Shown here: positions 1 through 7,154 of the stretch, in pieces
Layout of the letters: each line of letters begins with the position of its first letter
Position numbering within the stretch: the first letter of the stretch is position 1
Origin: Leptolyngbyaceae cyanobacterium CSSed165cm_216
GTDB taxonomy: Bacteria > Cyanobacteriota > Cyanobacteriia > Phormidesmidales > Phormidesmidaceae
Direction: 5' to 3'
DNA: 13,940 bases
NCBI GenBank assembly: GCA_007135385.1
Contig: SLIY01000390.1
Location: 1-13,940 of the forward strand
Notes under the pieces: generated by a model
The model's input: the letters and a program-made list of their open reading frames with translations, nothing else
Database searches by the model: none
What the model was told of the DNA's origin: nothing
Made by a program: the position numbers and the translations under genes

Positions 1-45
1 CCCTCTTGTCGCTGACCCTCTTGTCGCTGACCCTCTTGTCGCTGA
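1..45. repeat. 15-bp tandem repeat, three perfect copies
   Basis: The unit CCCTCTTGTCGCTGA occurs three times head to tail from the first base and stops at CACTG (46-50). The array may extend left beyond the window. There are no spacers, so it is not CRISPR. It ends about 120 bp before the DAHP synthase start. No function can be assigned; it may be a short tandemly repeated repetitive sequence. Confidence 0.9.
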
Positions 46-168
46 CACTGTATTGCGTTTTTTAGCCTTGGCCAATAATCCGGACCCCTGACCTGCACAA
101 TGGGGAAGGTAAGTTACCATCTTTAAAATAGGCTGTTCCCCTGCATCACACGCTACTGAGTCAATTTC

Positions 169-1239
169 ATGTATCAAACCCAAGATCTTCACGTTGTCGA
201 GACACGTCCCTTGGTCAGCCCCGCCCTACTGCACCATGAGTTTCCTATGACCTCTGAGGCCGCCGCGCTGGTGGCCGAGGCTCGCGATCGCATCCGTCAC
301 ATTCTCTATAACGAAGATCGCCGTCTGTTGGTGATTGTCGGTCCCTGTTCGGTGCATGATGTGGATGCCGCCTATGAGTACGGCCAAAAGCTAGCCAACC
401 TGCGCCACGAACTGTCGGGCCAACTGGAAATTTTAATGCGGGTCTACTTTGAAAAGCCCCGCACCAATGTGGGCTGGAAAGGGCTGATTAACGATCCCCA
501 CTTGGATGGCAGCTACGATATCAACACGGGGTTACGCCTGGCTCGTAAGCTGTTGCTGGATTTGGCCCACCTGGGGCTACCCGCTGCCACCGAACTACTG
601 GATCCAGTCACCCCCCAGTATATTGCCGATGTGATTGCCTGGACGGCGATCGGGGCACGCACCACCGAAAGCCAAACCCACCGGGAAATGGCCTCGGGGC
701 TATCCATGCCCATCGGCTTTAAAAACAGCACCGACGGGAGCTTGCAAGCGGCAATGAATGCGATGTTGGCCGCTAGTCAGCCCCACCATTTCCTGGGCAT
801 TAACCAGCACGGTCTGGCCAGTATTGTCACGACCACCGGTAACCCCGACTGCCATCTGGTGCTGCGGGGGGGCAAGGGAGGTCCTAACTTTAGCCACGAC
901 CACGTAGCCAAAGCGGCTGAAGAAATGGCTAAGCTCAACCTGAATCCACGGATGATGGTGGATTGCAGCCATGCCAATGCCAACAAAGATCATAACCGTC
1001 AGGTGGCTGTCCTAGACGATGTGGCCGCCCAGGTACAGAGTGGCTCTCGCCATATTCTGGGGGTGATGATAGAAAGCCACCTAAAGGCGGGTAACCAATC
1101 CATTCCTAAGGACCTGCGGGATCTGGCTTACGGTCAAAGCATTACCGATGCCTGCGTCGACTTTGACATGACAGCTCAACTGTTGCGTAAGCTAGCCAGT
1201 GCGGTGGAACCATCCTTACAGACGGCGACTCTGGGGTAA
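169..1239 (+). CDS. aroG: Class I (AroF/G/H-type) 3-deoxy-7-phosphoheptulonate synthase
   Basis: Condenses phosphoenolpyruvate with erythrose 4-phosphate to DAHP, the first step of the shikimate pathway, in the cytosol. The 356-residue length is normal for the E. coli-type (I-alpha) enzymes. Visible signatures are GPCSVHD at about 58-64, MRVYFEKPRT at 90-99, GARTTESQTHREMASGL at 162-178, GFKNSTDG at 183-190, LRGGKGG at 232-238, DCSHANANK at 265-273 and ESHLKAGNQ at 302-310. By alignment to the known family, metal ligands would be C60, H267, E302 and D327, and substrate-binding residues R91, K96, R164 and K185; all are present. The start is the first ATG, preceded by only a weak purine stretch. 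The N-terminal extension carries feedback control in family members; the effector amino acid cannot be read from sequence. The paralogue symbol (aroF, aroG or aroH) is uncertain. It converges with the next gene, with 14 bp between stops. Confidence 0.95.
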   Translation: MYQTQDLHVVETRPLVSPALLHHEFPMTSEAAALVAEARDRIRHILYNEDRRLLVIVGPCSVHDVDAAYEYGQKLANLRHELSGQLEILMRVYFEKPRTNVGWKGLINDPHLDGSYDINTGLRLARKLLLDLAHLGLPAATELLDPVTPQYIADVIAWTAIGARTTESQTHREMASGLSMPIGFKNSTDGSLQAAMNAMLAASQPHHFLGINQHGLASIVTTTGNPDCHLVLRGGKGGPNFSHDHVAKAAEEMAKLNLNPRMMVDCSHANANKDHNRQVAVLDDVAAQVQSGSRHILGVMIESHLKAGNQSIPKDLRDLAYGQSITDACVDFDMTAQLLRKLASAVEPSLQTATLG

Positions 1240-1253
1240 TTGGAGTAACTAAC

Positions 1254-2225
1254 CTACAGCAACCATTCCAGCGATAGACCCAGGCGGCTGTCTTGGCCGA
1301 ACTGAGAGTTTTGGAACTGTAAGTCGGTCCCCAATCGCAGTTGGCCCGTGACAGCATAGCCCAGACTAAATCGAGTTAACCCTACCTCGCGATCGCCACC
1401 GACGGCAACCCACTGGTGGCTAATCGCTAAATCCGCTGCCCCTCCCCGGGAGGGTACTACCATGAGACGCAGTCCGAGGCTAAGGCCATCGGTGCTATAG
1501 GTGGGGGTGGTTAAGGCTCGATAGCCTACCGTCGGGGCTAGGTTAACGTATCCCCCCAAGGGGAGTAGATAGTAGCGGGCTTCAGCGCCGTAGTCCTGCC
1601 GCAGACCACGGCGGCCTCGGCTGTAGTCGCCACTTATCGTTAGTCCTGTGCTGGGCAACACAAACAGATCTTCAACACCCAGGGCAATACCGCCAATGCT
1701 ATCCGTAGATGGAAAGTGGGCGTAACCTACCCGTAACCGGGGTCGAAAGCTAGGCTGGTGCTGAATATCGTGGGTGATATCTGGCGGACCCTGTAACCAC
1801 CGCTGCAGCACAGGGCTACCTTCAATAATGGCGGGGTCTAGGTCTAGGTCTGGCTGCTGGGCGATCGCTGGTTGATGCCCCACACGGCCAACAGACCCAT
1901 CGAGGGGATCGCCATGGCGAGAATACCCGTCAAAGGGGGACGGAAAATCGACCTGGAATGGCTGCAGCAGGGGGTGATCAAAGGTTAGATCCCCCAGGGA
2001 AGACGATGGTTCAATGGTAAAGGATTCAAATGAGAGGGCTGAGGCCCCAGCATCCTGTGCATCCACGTCCTGGGCGTTCACCGGCTGTTGCCCCAAGGGC
2101 AGGCCAACGGCCAAAATTGAGGTCAACCAGACTTTAACCCAAAAGGCGCGATCGCTCTGGCCCAAGGCTTTGCCAACGAAGGGAAGCGCCAGCCAATAGA
2201 GTGGATTTAGCACATTACCATCCAT
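1254..2225 (-). CDS. Secreted/outer-membrane beta-barrel-like protein of unknown function
   Basis: I do not recognise a named family. From the ATG at 2225 the protein has 323 residues. A hydrophobic segment at about 28-43 after a long N-region ends in VNA|QD near 51, consistent with a signal peptide. A low-complexity Asp/Pro/Gln-rich linker follows to about residue 160. The last 160 residues alternate polar and hydrophobic residues in short strands with Gly/Asp turns (RLRVGYAHF, LTISGDYSR, EARYYLLPLG, LSLGLRLMVV, LRLGTDLQF) and end in LSLEWLL. That pattern suggests an outer-membrane beta barrel; this is inference from composition. The frame stays open to a start codon at 2294, but that places the acsF terminator inside the reading frame, so 2225 is preferred. 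A weak GAG lies just upstream. Confidence 0.65.
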   Translation of the reverse strand: MDGNVLNPLYWLALPFVGKALGQSDRAFWVKVWLTSILAVGLPLGQQPVNAQDVDAQDAGASALSFESFTIEPSSSLGDLTFDHPLLQPFQVDFPSPFDGYSRHGDPLDGSVGRVGHQPAIAQQPDLDLDPAIIEGSPVLQRWLQGPPDITHDIQHQPSFRPRLRVGYAHFPSTDSIGGIALGVEDLFVLPSTGLTISGDYSRGRRGLRQDYGAEARYYLLPLGGYVNLAPTVGYRALTTPTYSTDGLSLGLRLMVVPSRGGAADLAISHQWVAVGGDREVGLTRFSLGYAVTGQLRLGTDLQFQNSQFGQDSRLGLSLEWLL

Positions 2226-2240
2226 AACTCGAACATTTTG

Positions 2241-2274
2241 AAAAAAACGGCTTTGCTCAAAGAACAAAGCCGTT
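2241..2274 (-). terminator. Intrinsic terminator of acsF
   Basis: On the minus strand the sequence forms a perfect 10-bp stem (AACGGCTTTG with CAAAGCCGTT) around a 9-nt loop, followed at once by a run of seven T. It starts about 53 bp after the acsF stop codon. It also shows that the downstream gene should start after this point, at 2225. Confidence 0.9.
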
Positions 2275-2327
2275 GGGGGAAACGAGGATAGCACTTACAT
2301 CAACGCTGGGCAGGGCAGGCGATTTGC

Positions 2328-3404
2328 CTAACGAACCTGGCCATGGGCGGTGGTCATATCAATGGGCTTCATGAAGTAAAGCTTCACCATTTGCCAGCCA
2401 ATGGCGGCCACATGGGGGAGCTTCCGCAACTGTTGCACAACCTTGGGTTGATTTGACTCAGCCACAGCGGCCATCTTGGCATTAGCGGCTGCCGCCACAT
2501 CTAGAGACTTAAAGAACTCGGGGTGATCGACATTTAAAATCACCGGGAATACTCGCCCAGCGGTTTCATTGGTTCTTTCAATCACGTGGATGTCGTAGTC
2601 CCGAGCATCGAGACCAAGGGAAGCGTAGAACCCACTGCGCTGGAGGTCATTCAAGTACATGGTGGCAAACACCGACAGCAGAAAGAACCGGCACCACAGC
2701 TTCGCTTTCCAGTCGTTCAGAATTTCCGGCTGAGCTTTCATCAGGGCAGAGAAGAAGTCGCCGTGGCGATTTTCATCCTGACACCAGTTTTCAAAGAACC
2801 GGAAGATCGGATAAATTTCATTTTCGGGGTGAGATTCAAGGTGGCGATAGATGGTGATATAGCGCCAGTAGCCAATTTTCTCGGATAGGTAAGTGGCGTA
2901 GAAGATGAACTTGGGCTTGAAGAAGGTATACTTTTTGCTCTTGGTCAAAAAGCCCAGATCAAGCTGCAAGTTGAAGTCTGACATGGCTTTGTTGAGGAAG
3001 CCAGCATGGCGAGCTTCATCTCGGGACATGAGATTAAAGCACTCGGCCAACACCGGGCTTTTGCCCTTAAGCCGCCGTCCTAGCTCTTTGTAGAGTAAGA
3101 ACCCAGAAAACTCGGCGGTACAGGAGCGCTCTAGAAACTCCACAAACAGGCGACGAGTCTCACCACTCATGCTGTCCCAGGACTGGTCAAAGGACTCATC
3201 CCGCACAAAATGATGGCGGTTATAGTCAGCCCGGAATTCTTCTAGAATGGCCATCAGCTCATCTTCGTTGATAGAGATGTCCATAGCGGCCATCTCGTCG
3301 AAGTCGGTGGTGTAAAACCGGGGCGTCAGAATGGTGTCTTTGGCTGGAGTTTTAACTCCCGGTCGGATTTCTTGAAATTCAGGCTTTTTAAGGGAATCTA
3401 CCAT
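2328..3404 (-). CDS. acsF: Aerobic Mg-protoporphyrin IX monomethyl ester (oxidative) cyclase AcsF
   Basis: Diiron oxygenase that forms the isocyclic E ring of protochlorophyllide from Mg-protoporphyrin IX monomethyl ester, using O2 and reductant, at the membrane in chlorophyll synthesis. The 358-residue length is typical. Ferritin-like metal-binding motifs are visible: E98 in the CTAEFSGF helix, DEARH at 129-133 and DENRH at 210-214. Other family stretches include TPRFYTTDFDEM at 27-38 and FRFFENWCQDENRHGDFF at 201-218. The start ATG at 3404 gives the family N-terminus; its Shine-Dalgarno is weak. A strong intrinsic terminator follows the gene (2241-2274). The 417-bp upstream region holds tandem repeats and a dyad, so it is probably a single-gene transcription unit. 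Cyanobacteria often have a second, micro-oxic paralogue; which of the two this is cannot be decided here, although aerobic AcsF is the likelier. Confidence 0.96.
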   Translation of the reverse strand: MVDSLKKPEFQEIRPGVKTPAKDTILTPRFYTTDFDEMAAMDISINEDELMAILEEFRADYNRHHFVRDESFDQSWDSMSGETRRLFVEFLERSCTAEFSGFLLYKELGRRLKGKSPVLAECFNLMSRDEARHAGFLNKAMSDFNLQLDLGFLTKSKKYTFFKPKFIFYATYLSEKIGYWRYITIYRHLESHPENEIYPIFRFFENWCQDENRHGDFFSALMKAQPEILNDWKAKLWCRFFLLSVFATMYLNDLQRSGFYASLGLDARDYDIHVIERTNETAGRVFPVILNVDHPEFFKSLDVAAAANAKMAAVAESNQPKVVQQLRKLPHVAAIGWQMVKLYFMKPIDMTTAHGQVR

Positions 3405-3446
3405 GAGTTCGTGATTGCGCGGTTGATTTAGATGTGTCTAGTCCTA

Positions 3447-3505
3447 TTAAACAGGGCTATAAGCCTTAAACAGGGCTATAAGCCATTTACACGGGACTAC
3501 GAGCC
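3447..3505. repeat. 19-bp tandem repeat in the acsF leader/promoter
   Basis: TTAAACAGGGCTATAAGCC is present twice back to back (3447-3465 and 3466-3484). A diverged third copy follows (3485-3505, reading ATTTACACGGGACTACGAGCC with several substitutions). The array starts 43 bp upstream of the acsF start codon. It may be a repeated protein-binding site or a neutral duplication; the sequence alone does not decide. Confidence 0.85.
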
Positions 3506-3556
3506 ATAAAGCCTCGGGCCTAGGCCCTACCTGCTCAAGGCAGAATCTGGAGATGT

Positions 3557-3574
3557 CATTCAAATCACTGAATG
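3557..3574. promoter_or_regulatory. Dyad CATTCA-N6-TGAATG upstream of acsF
   Basis: Two perfect 6-bp inverted half-sites are separated by six bases (AATCAC), about 155 bp upstream of the acsF start. The geometry fits a dimeric regulator site, but I recognise no known consensus and a match of this size can occur by chance. Confidence 0.35.
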
Positions 3575-3652
3575 CTAGTTTATCAGGGCTTTTGGGAGAT
3601 CTGACGGCGCTTTAAGTTTTGCAACAAATAATTTCAGTATTTAACAGGGGCT

Positions 3653-3818
3653 TGGGGGAGATCTTGGGTTTTGGGTTTTGGGTCTCGGCATCTCCTCCTG
3701 GGAGGGGCAGTCCCCCAGCCGTGGGTTACGGCGGGTGACTTAGGTGACCTAGCGATCGCCCTATCCCCGGCCGCCTAACCCACGCTACGGCTTCAACTCA
3801 AAACTCAAAACTCCCCCA
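3653..3818. repeat. Nested inverted-repeat element (MITE- or REP-like)
   Basis: The left end reads TGGGGGAG (3653-3660), then eight extra bases, then TTTTGGGTTTTGGG (3669-3682). The right end, read on the opposite strand, is TGGGGGAG followed by TTTTGAGTTTTGAG (3818 back to 3797). These are diverged terminal inverted repeats built on a heptamer unit. Inside is a second inverted repeat, GTGGGTTACGGCGG (3721-3734) against CCGCCTAACCCAC (3771-3783), flanking a HIP1 site. The element encodes nothing and ends four bases from the CIA30 stop codon. It could be a non-autonomous mobile repeat, and its hairpins could also end transcription. Confidence 0.65.
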
Positions 3819-3821
3819 TCT

Positions 3822-4493
3822 CTAACGAAAGGCGGCGATGGTCTGCACCAGCAGGCAAAATGGGCCAGGGGTAAAGTGGGGGTTCAGGGCTTTGTCGTAC
3901 TCAAACTTGCTGAGCATCAGCTGCAACGAGCGAATATTACCAGGGTCCAAGGGTTGAGCCTCCGGCTGGGTCTTGGCCCGAAAGACTGGCGTGAGCTCGG
4001 TGAACGGAATCTGAACTGTGACCCACTCATTGGGGGTGGTGTCAAAGGAATAGCCATAGGCGATCGCATCCCAGCCATCGCGATCGCGCAGAAAGAACTT
4101 GTACCGTTGGCCATCTCCCTGTACCCGTAGCTCAATACCTCGATAGGTAGACAGGTTCAGAGGTGGATCAAAATTGCGGGTACGAATCGATGCAAAACCA
4201 CCAGAATTTTCTGTGGAAACCAGCCCCGTAAATCGGGCAGCGCCTTCCCCTGCCTGAAAGCCACTGTCACTGACGCCTCCCATCACCACATCATCCAGGG
4301 CACCCCAAATCGCCACTTGCTCCGGGGCAGGCTGGGTGAAATCAAACAGTACCCCATCTTGTACTTGGGGAGGCTGAGGGGCATTGGCACCAGACATCAT
4401 ATTTTGCACCCAGCTAACAATCGGAATAGAGTCGAAAAAATCCAGGGTTTGGACAAAGCGACCGAAGTCCCAAGAACGGTTGGACTGGGTCAT
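3822..4493 (-). CDS. CIA30-family (complex I intermediate-associated protein 30 domain) protein
   Basis: The 223-residue protein matches the CIA30 domain family, a beta-sandwich, galactose-binding-like fold named after a mitochondrial complex I assembly factor. Family stretches are WGALDDVVMGGVSDS at about 63-77, ARFTGLVSTENSGGFASIRT at about 85-104, GIELRVQGDGQRYKFFLRD at about 119-137 and IRSLQLMLSKFEYD near 187-200. The first 45 residues are outside the domain, with no signal peptide. A strong Shine-Dalgarno (AGGAGG, 4499-4504 on the minus strand, five bases from ATG) fixes the start. It lies 128 bp downstream of ispG on the same strand and may be co-transcribed. The role in cyanobacteria is unclear; a part in assembling NDH-1 or other thylakoid complexes is only a guess from the family name. 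Confidence 0.85.
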   Translation of the reverse strand: MTQSNRSWDFGRFVQTLDFFDSIPIVSWVQNMMSGANAPQPPQVQDGVLFDFTQPAPEQVAIWGALDDVVMGGVSDSGFQAGEGAARFTGLVSTENSGGFASIRTRNFDPPLNLSTYRGIELRVQGDGQRYKFFLRDRDGWDAIAYGYSFDTTPNEWVTVQIPFTELTPVFRAKTQPEAQPLDPGNIRSLQLMLSKFEYDKALNPHFTPGPFCLLVQTIAAFR

Positions 4494-4621
4494 AGAAACC
4501 TCCTAGGGGATGTCGTCTAGGGTGATCCTAGCGTGGCCCTTTAGGCAGCAGCATCCCCTATAAGGCAGGGAGGAGAGCTATTCCACCTGATAGCAATCCT
4601 GAGAAGCAGGGGAGGTTGTCT

Positions 4622-5851
4622 TTAAGGATCCACCCAGCGGCCATCGGCTTTGATCAGGTTGATCAGTTCCTCAACCCCCTGATCTTCCGGCACCTTCTTA
4701 ATCTCCTCCCGGCCCCGGTAGAGAGAAATGTAGCCTGGTGTTTTACCCACATAGCCATAGTCAGCATCAGCCATTTCCCCCGGCCCATTGACAATGCAGC
4801 CCATTACCGCAATATCTAGGCCAGTTAGGTGCTTGGTGGCTTCTCGGACCTCATGGAGCACGTCTTCTAGGTTGAATAGGGTGCGGCCGCAGGAGGGGCA
4901 GGCCACATATTCCACCATGGTTTTACGGAGTCCCAGGGCCTGCAAAATGCTATAGCACACGGGAATTTCTTTCTCTGGAGCTTCGGTCAGGGAAACCCGG
5001 ATCGTATCGCCAATGCCCTGGGCTAACAGGGTACCAATACCGGCTGTGGATTTAATCCGACCATACTCGCCGTCGCCAGCTTCGGTGACCCCCAGGTGCA
5101 GGGGGTAGTCCATACCCAGTTGATCCATGCGCTGCACCATCAGCCGATAGGCCGCAATCATCACTGGCACCCGAGACGCCTTCAGGGAAATCACCAGATT
5201 GCGAAAGTCTAAGGATTCGCAAATGCGGATAAATTCTAGGGCCGACTCCACCATGCCCTCAGGGGTGTCGCCGTAGGTAAACAGCATCCGCTCGGCCAAG
5301 GAGCCGTGGTTGACGCCAATGCGCATGGCTTTGCCCTGGTCCCGCAGGGACACCACAAGTGGTTCCAGGGTGTCGCGGATCTTAGCTCCAATATCCTCAA
5401 ACTCGCTTTGGGAATAGTCGGTGCGGCCGACCTGGGGTTTTTCAAACACATATAGACCAGGATTAATCCGCACTTTATCGACATGTTTGGCCACCTCTAG
5501 GGCGATCTTCATGCCGTTGTGGTGCACATCGGCCACCAGGGGAACGGGCTGGTAGGTATCTTCTAAAATTTTACGGATGTCGGCCAGGGCCTTGGCATGG
5601 GCCATGCTGGGTACCGTCACCCGAACAATTTCACAGCCCAATTCATGTAGCCGACGAATGGCGGCAGCGGACCCTTTAATATCCAGGGTGTCTTCATTAA
5701 TCATCGACTGGACGACGACCGGGTGTCCGCCCCCAATGGTGACACTGCCCACTGGCACTGGCCGAGTTTGGCGGCGGTGGATGGTGGTGTCGATGGGGGC
5801 AACGTCGGCGGTGGGTGAAACCTGGGTGACGGGGTTAGGAAGCGTTTGCAT
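4622..5851 (-). CDS. ispG: 4-hydroxy-3-methylbut-2-enyl-diphosphate synthase IspG (GcpE)
   Basis: Converts methylerythritol cyclodiphosphate to HMBPP in the MEP isoprenoid pathway using a [4Fe-4S] cluster, supplied with electrons by ferredoxin in cyanobacteria. From the ATG at 5851 the protein has 409 residues, the usual cyanobacterial length. The N-terminal TIM-barrel motifs include VTIGGGHPVVVQSM and NEDTLDIKGS. The C-terminal cluster domain has CPSCGRT (C318, C321) and MGCIVNGPGE (C352, catalytic Glu 359). The reading frame stays open to a TTG at 5908, but residues encoded there do not resemble the family, and MQTLPNPVTQ is the expected start. No strong Shine-Dalgarno is visible before 5851. 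The start faces a 489-bp region shared with the divergent SH3b gene. Confidence 0.96.
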   Translation of the reverse strand: MQTLPNPVTQVSPTADVAPIDTTIHRRQTRPVPVGSVTIGGGHPVVVQSMINEDTLDIKGSAAAIRRLHELGCEIVRVTVPSMAHAKALADIRKILEDTYQPVPLVADVHHNGMKIALEVAKHVDKVRINPGLYVFEKPQVGRTDYSQSEFEDIGAKIRDTLEPLVVSLRDQGKAMRIGVNHGSLAERMLFTYGDTPEGMVESALEFIRICESLDFRNLVISLKASRVPVMIAAYRLMVQRMDQLGMDYPLHLGVTEAGDGEYGRIKSTAGIGTLLAQGIGDTIRVSLTEAPEKEIPVCYSILQALGLRKTMVEYVACPSCGRTLFNLEDVLHEVREATKHLTGLDIAVMGCIVNGPGEMADADYGYVGKTPGYISLYRGREEIKKVPEDQGVEELINLIKADGRWVDP

Positions 5852-6200
5852 AGCCGTTGCTCTATGGTTACCAGTGCGGGGAAAAGCGATTGATTGCAGT
5901 TGCAGCAACCATTTCCCAGGGTGCCATAGAATGGGCCAGTTAGCACTGAAATATAGGCCTTAACCCCACTAGCTCAAGATCCTCAGGGCCGATCAGTTAA
6001 TGATGCTGTAAGTAAGGCTGCTAATGGAGCCAGCGCGGTTGTCATGGGCGACGGGCTCAGCTGGGGCGACGGACCAGGAGAGAATATTCTTCCATGACAA
6101 TAAAACTACCCTGCCTGCCCCCTTATTAAGGCAGGTGAAAGCGCATAACTTAGACAGCGACAAGCTGGGGGGATCTAGACCTCAGCCCAGGTGCACCTCA
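5852..6200. other. Intergenic region between ispG and the SH3b gene, no gene seen
   Basis: This divergent region should hold the ispG promoter. I see no convincing gene, RNA or consensus promoter. A reading frame from 6024 to 6344 has a composition and peptide sequence unlike its neighbours and is judged spurious. The structured part of the region is the repeat and dyad block at 6201-6253. Confidence 0.5.
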
Positions 6201-6236
6201 CTCGATCGGGAGTCACTACTCGATCGGGAGTCACTA
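6201..6236. repeat. 18-bp tandem repeat upstream of the SH3b gene
   Basis: CTCGATCGGGAGTCACTA is repeated twice without a gap (6201-6218 and 6219-6236). Each copy, with the preceding A, contains ACTC-GATCGG-GAGT, an imperfect inverted repeat. Directly after it is a dyad ATATG-N6-CATAT (6238-6253). The block ends about 90 bp before the GTG start at 6341, a plausible position for operator sites of that gene. Confidence 0.8.
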
Positions 6237-6340
6237 CATATGTCTGACCATATAGTTTTCAGGTATTTGCTTGATAGGGTGAATTGCTTGGTATGTGAAG
6301 TGCCATGCCTTCAGTTACTTATGAGGAGAATCGGATACCT

Positions 6341-6880
6341 GTGAGTATTCACACATTTAGCAAGATCATTACTTTTTCCGCATTAGCCAGTATGGTGATG
6401 CTTCCAGCGGCCCAAGCTGGTACCGACGTAGGCGATGAAGAATTCCATCTTGGTCGTGCCCGCGAAGCCTGTCAACAACAGGCCGAACGACAGCTACTCA
6501 CGTTTAATAATGTGGTAGAAAGCCATTTGGTAACTGGCAGCGGTGGCCGGATGATTGGGGCTGACGTGACTATGAGTGTGACCCGGGGCGGGCAAACCTA
6601 TAACGTCAGATGTCAATACGACAACATGTCCAGGGTGGCCACCATTGTGACCGTTGACAATCAAAATGCTCGCCGAGCTACAGTCGACGCTAGCCTGGCT
6701 AATGTACGGGTTGGCCCTTCCCAAAACTATCCTATGTCGTATCAGTTGCGTCGGGGAGCTGAGGTGTTGATCTTGGCCGAACAGTGGCAGACTGATGGCG
6801 TTTGGTATAAGGTTAGACCCGCCAGCGGTGCCATGACCGACCAGATTGGTTGGATATTTGGTGATCTGCTCGCCTACTAA
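6341..6880 (+). CDS. Secreted protein with C-terminal bacterial SH3 (SH3b) domain
   Basis: The 179-residue protein begins with a clear Sec signal peptide, hydrophobic from about 9 to 21, with likely cleavage at AQA26|G27. Residues 33-105 form a small domain with two cysteines, C44 in REACQQQAERQL and C91 in NVRCQYDN, which could form a disulfide in the periplasm. Residues 112-179 look like an SH3b domain (DASLANVRVGPSQNYP, LRRGAEVLIL, WYKVRP, GWIFGDLL), a fold that often binds cell-wall peptides. I do not recognise the named family. The start is taken as GTG at 6341 because the signal peptide begins there and GAGGAG lies upstream, although 12 bases away is rather far. An in-frame ATG at 6305 would add 12 residues before the signal peptide. 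Confidence 0.75.
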   Translation: MSIHTFSKIITFSALASMVMLPAAQAGTDVGDEEFHLGRAREACQQQAERQLLTFNNVVESHLVTGSGGRMIGADVTMSVTRGGQTYNVRCQYDNMSRVATIVTVDNQNARRATVDASLANVRVGPSQNYPMSYQLRRGAEVLILAEQWQTDGVWYKVRPASGAMTDQIGWIFGDLLAY

Positions 6881-6973
6881 GGGACTCGCTGATCGCACAT
6901 TCTCTCTGCGGGAGACCCGACGCGTTGGCCTTGGCAAAGCGAGTGCCTGGTACTTGGCTTATGCGAAAACGAA

Positions 6974-7018
6974 ACGACTTTGCTCAACACTCGATCCCTG
7001 AAGGTTGAGCGAGGTCGT
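6974..7018. terminator. Hairpin between convergent SH3b and speB genes
   Basis: ACGACTTTGCTCAAC (6974-6988) pairs with GTTGAGCGAGGTCGT (7004-7018), 13 of 15 positions being Watson-Crick and the remaining two G-U-type on one strand, around a 15-nt loop. On the minus strand it is followed by TTCGTTTTCG, moderately T-rich, so it may end the polyamine operon transcript. On the plus strand it may serve the SH3b gene, but the T tract there is poor. Confidence 0.5.
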
Positions 7019-7026
7019 TCATACCA

Positions 7027-7045
7027 TGTCTTCCTTTGGAAGACA
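7027..7045. other. Perfect 8-bp hairpin with TTT loop
   Basis: TGTCTTCC-TTT-GGAAGACA is a perfect stem-loop lying eight bases after the larger hairpin at 6974-7018. There is no T tract on either side, so it is not a canonical terminator. It may stabilise 3' ends of one of the convergent transcripts. Confidence 0.5.
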
Positions 7046-7154
7046 CCCTAGTGCTGCGACGCGGAATTCAAAAGGCAAAATTCAAAGTGAAAAATCCTTG
7101 ACTTACAGTCGTTTCAAGCTCCCTAAACGATTGGCCTATTGGTGCCTTTCTGCA

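Noticed and set aside
3447..3505. Short direct repeats as a possible CRISPR array (also 1-45 and 6201-6236)
   Set aside because: Units abut directly with no unique spacers and there are no cas genes in the window.
6024..6344. 106-codon plus-strand frame upstream of the SH3b gene
   Set aside because: Its peptide has no recognisable domain, it runs through the 18-bp tandem repeat, and it overlaps the likely GTG start of the next gene; it reads as chance.
6340..6353. TGTGA-N4-TCACA resembling a CRP-type site
   Set aside because: CRP-type sites need a six-base spacer, and this one lies on the start codon and first codons of the SH3b gene.
6899..6950. TCTCTGCGGGAGACCCGACGCG resembling a common cyanobacterial dispersed repeat
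   Set aside because: Only a partial resemblance recalled from other genomes, with no second copy in this window to support it.
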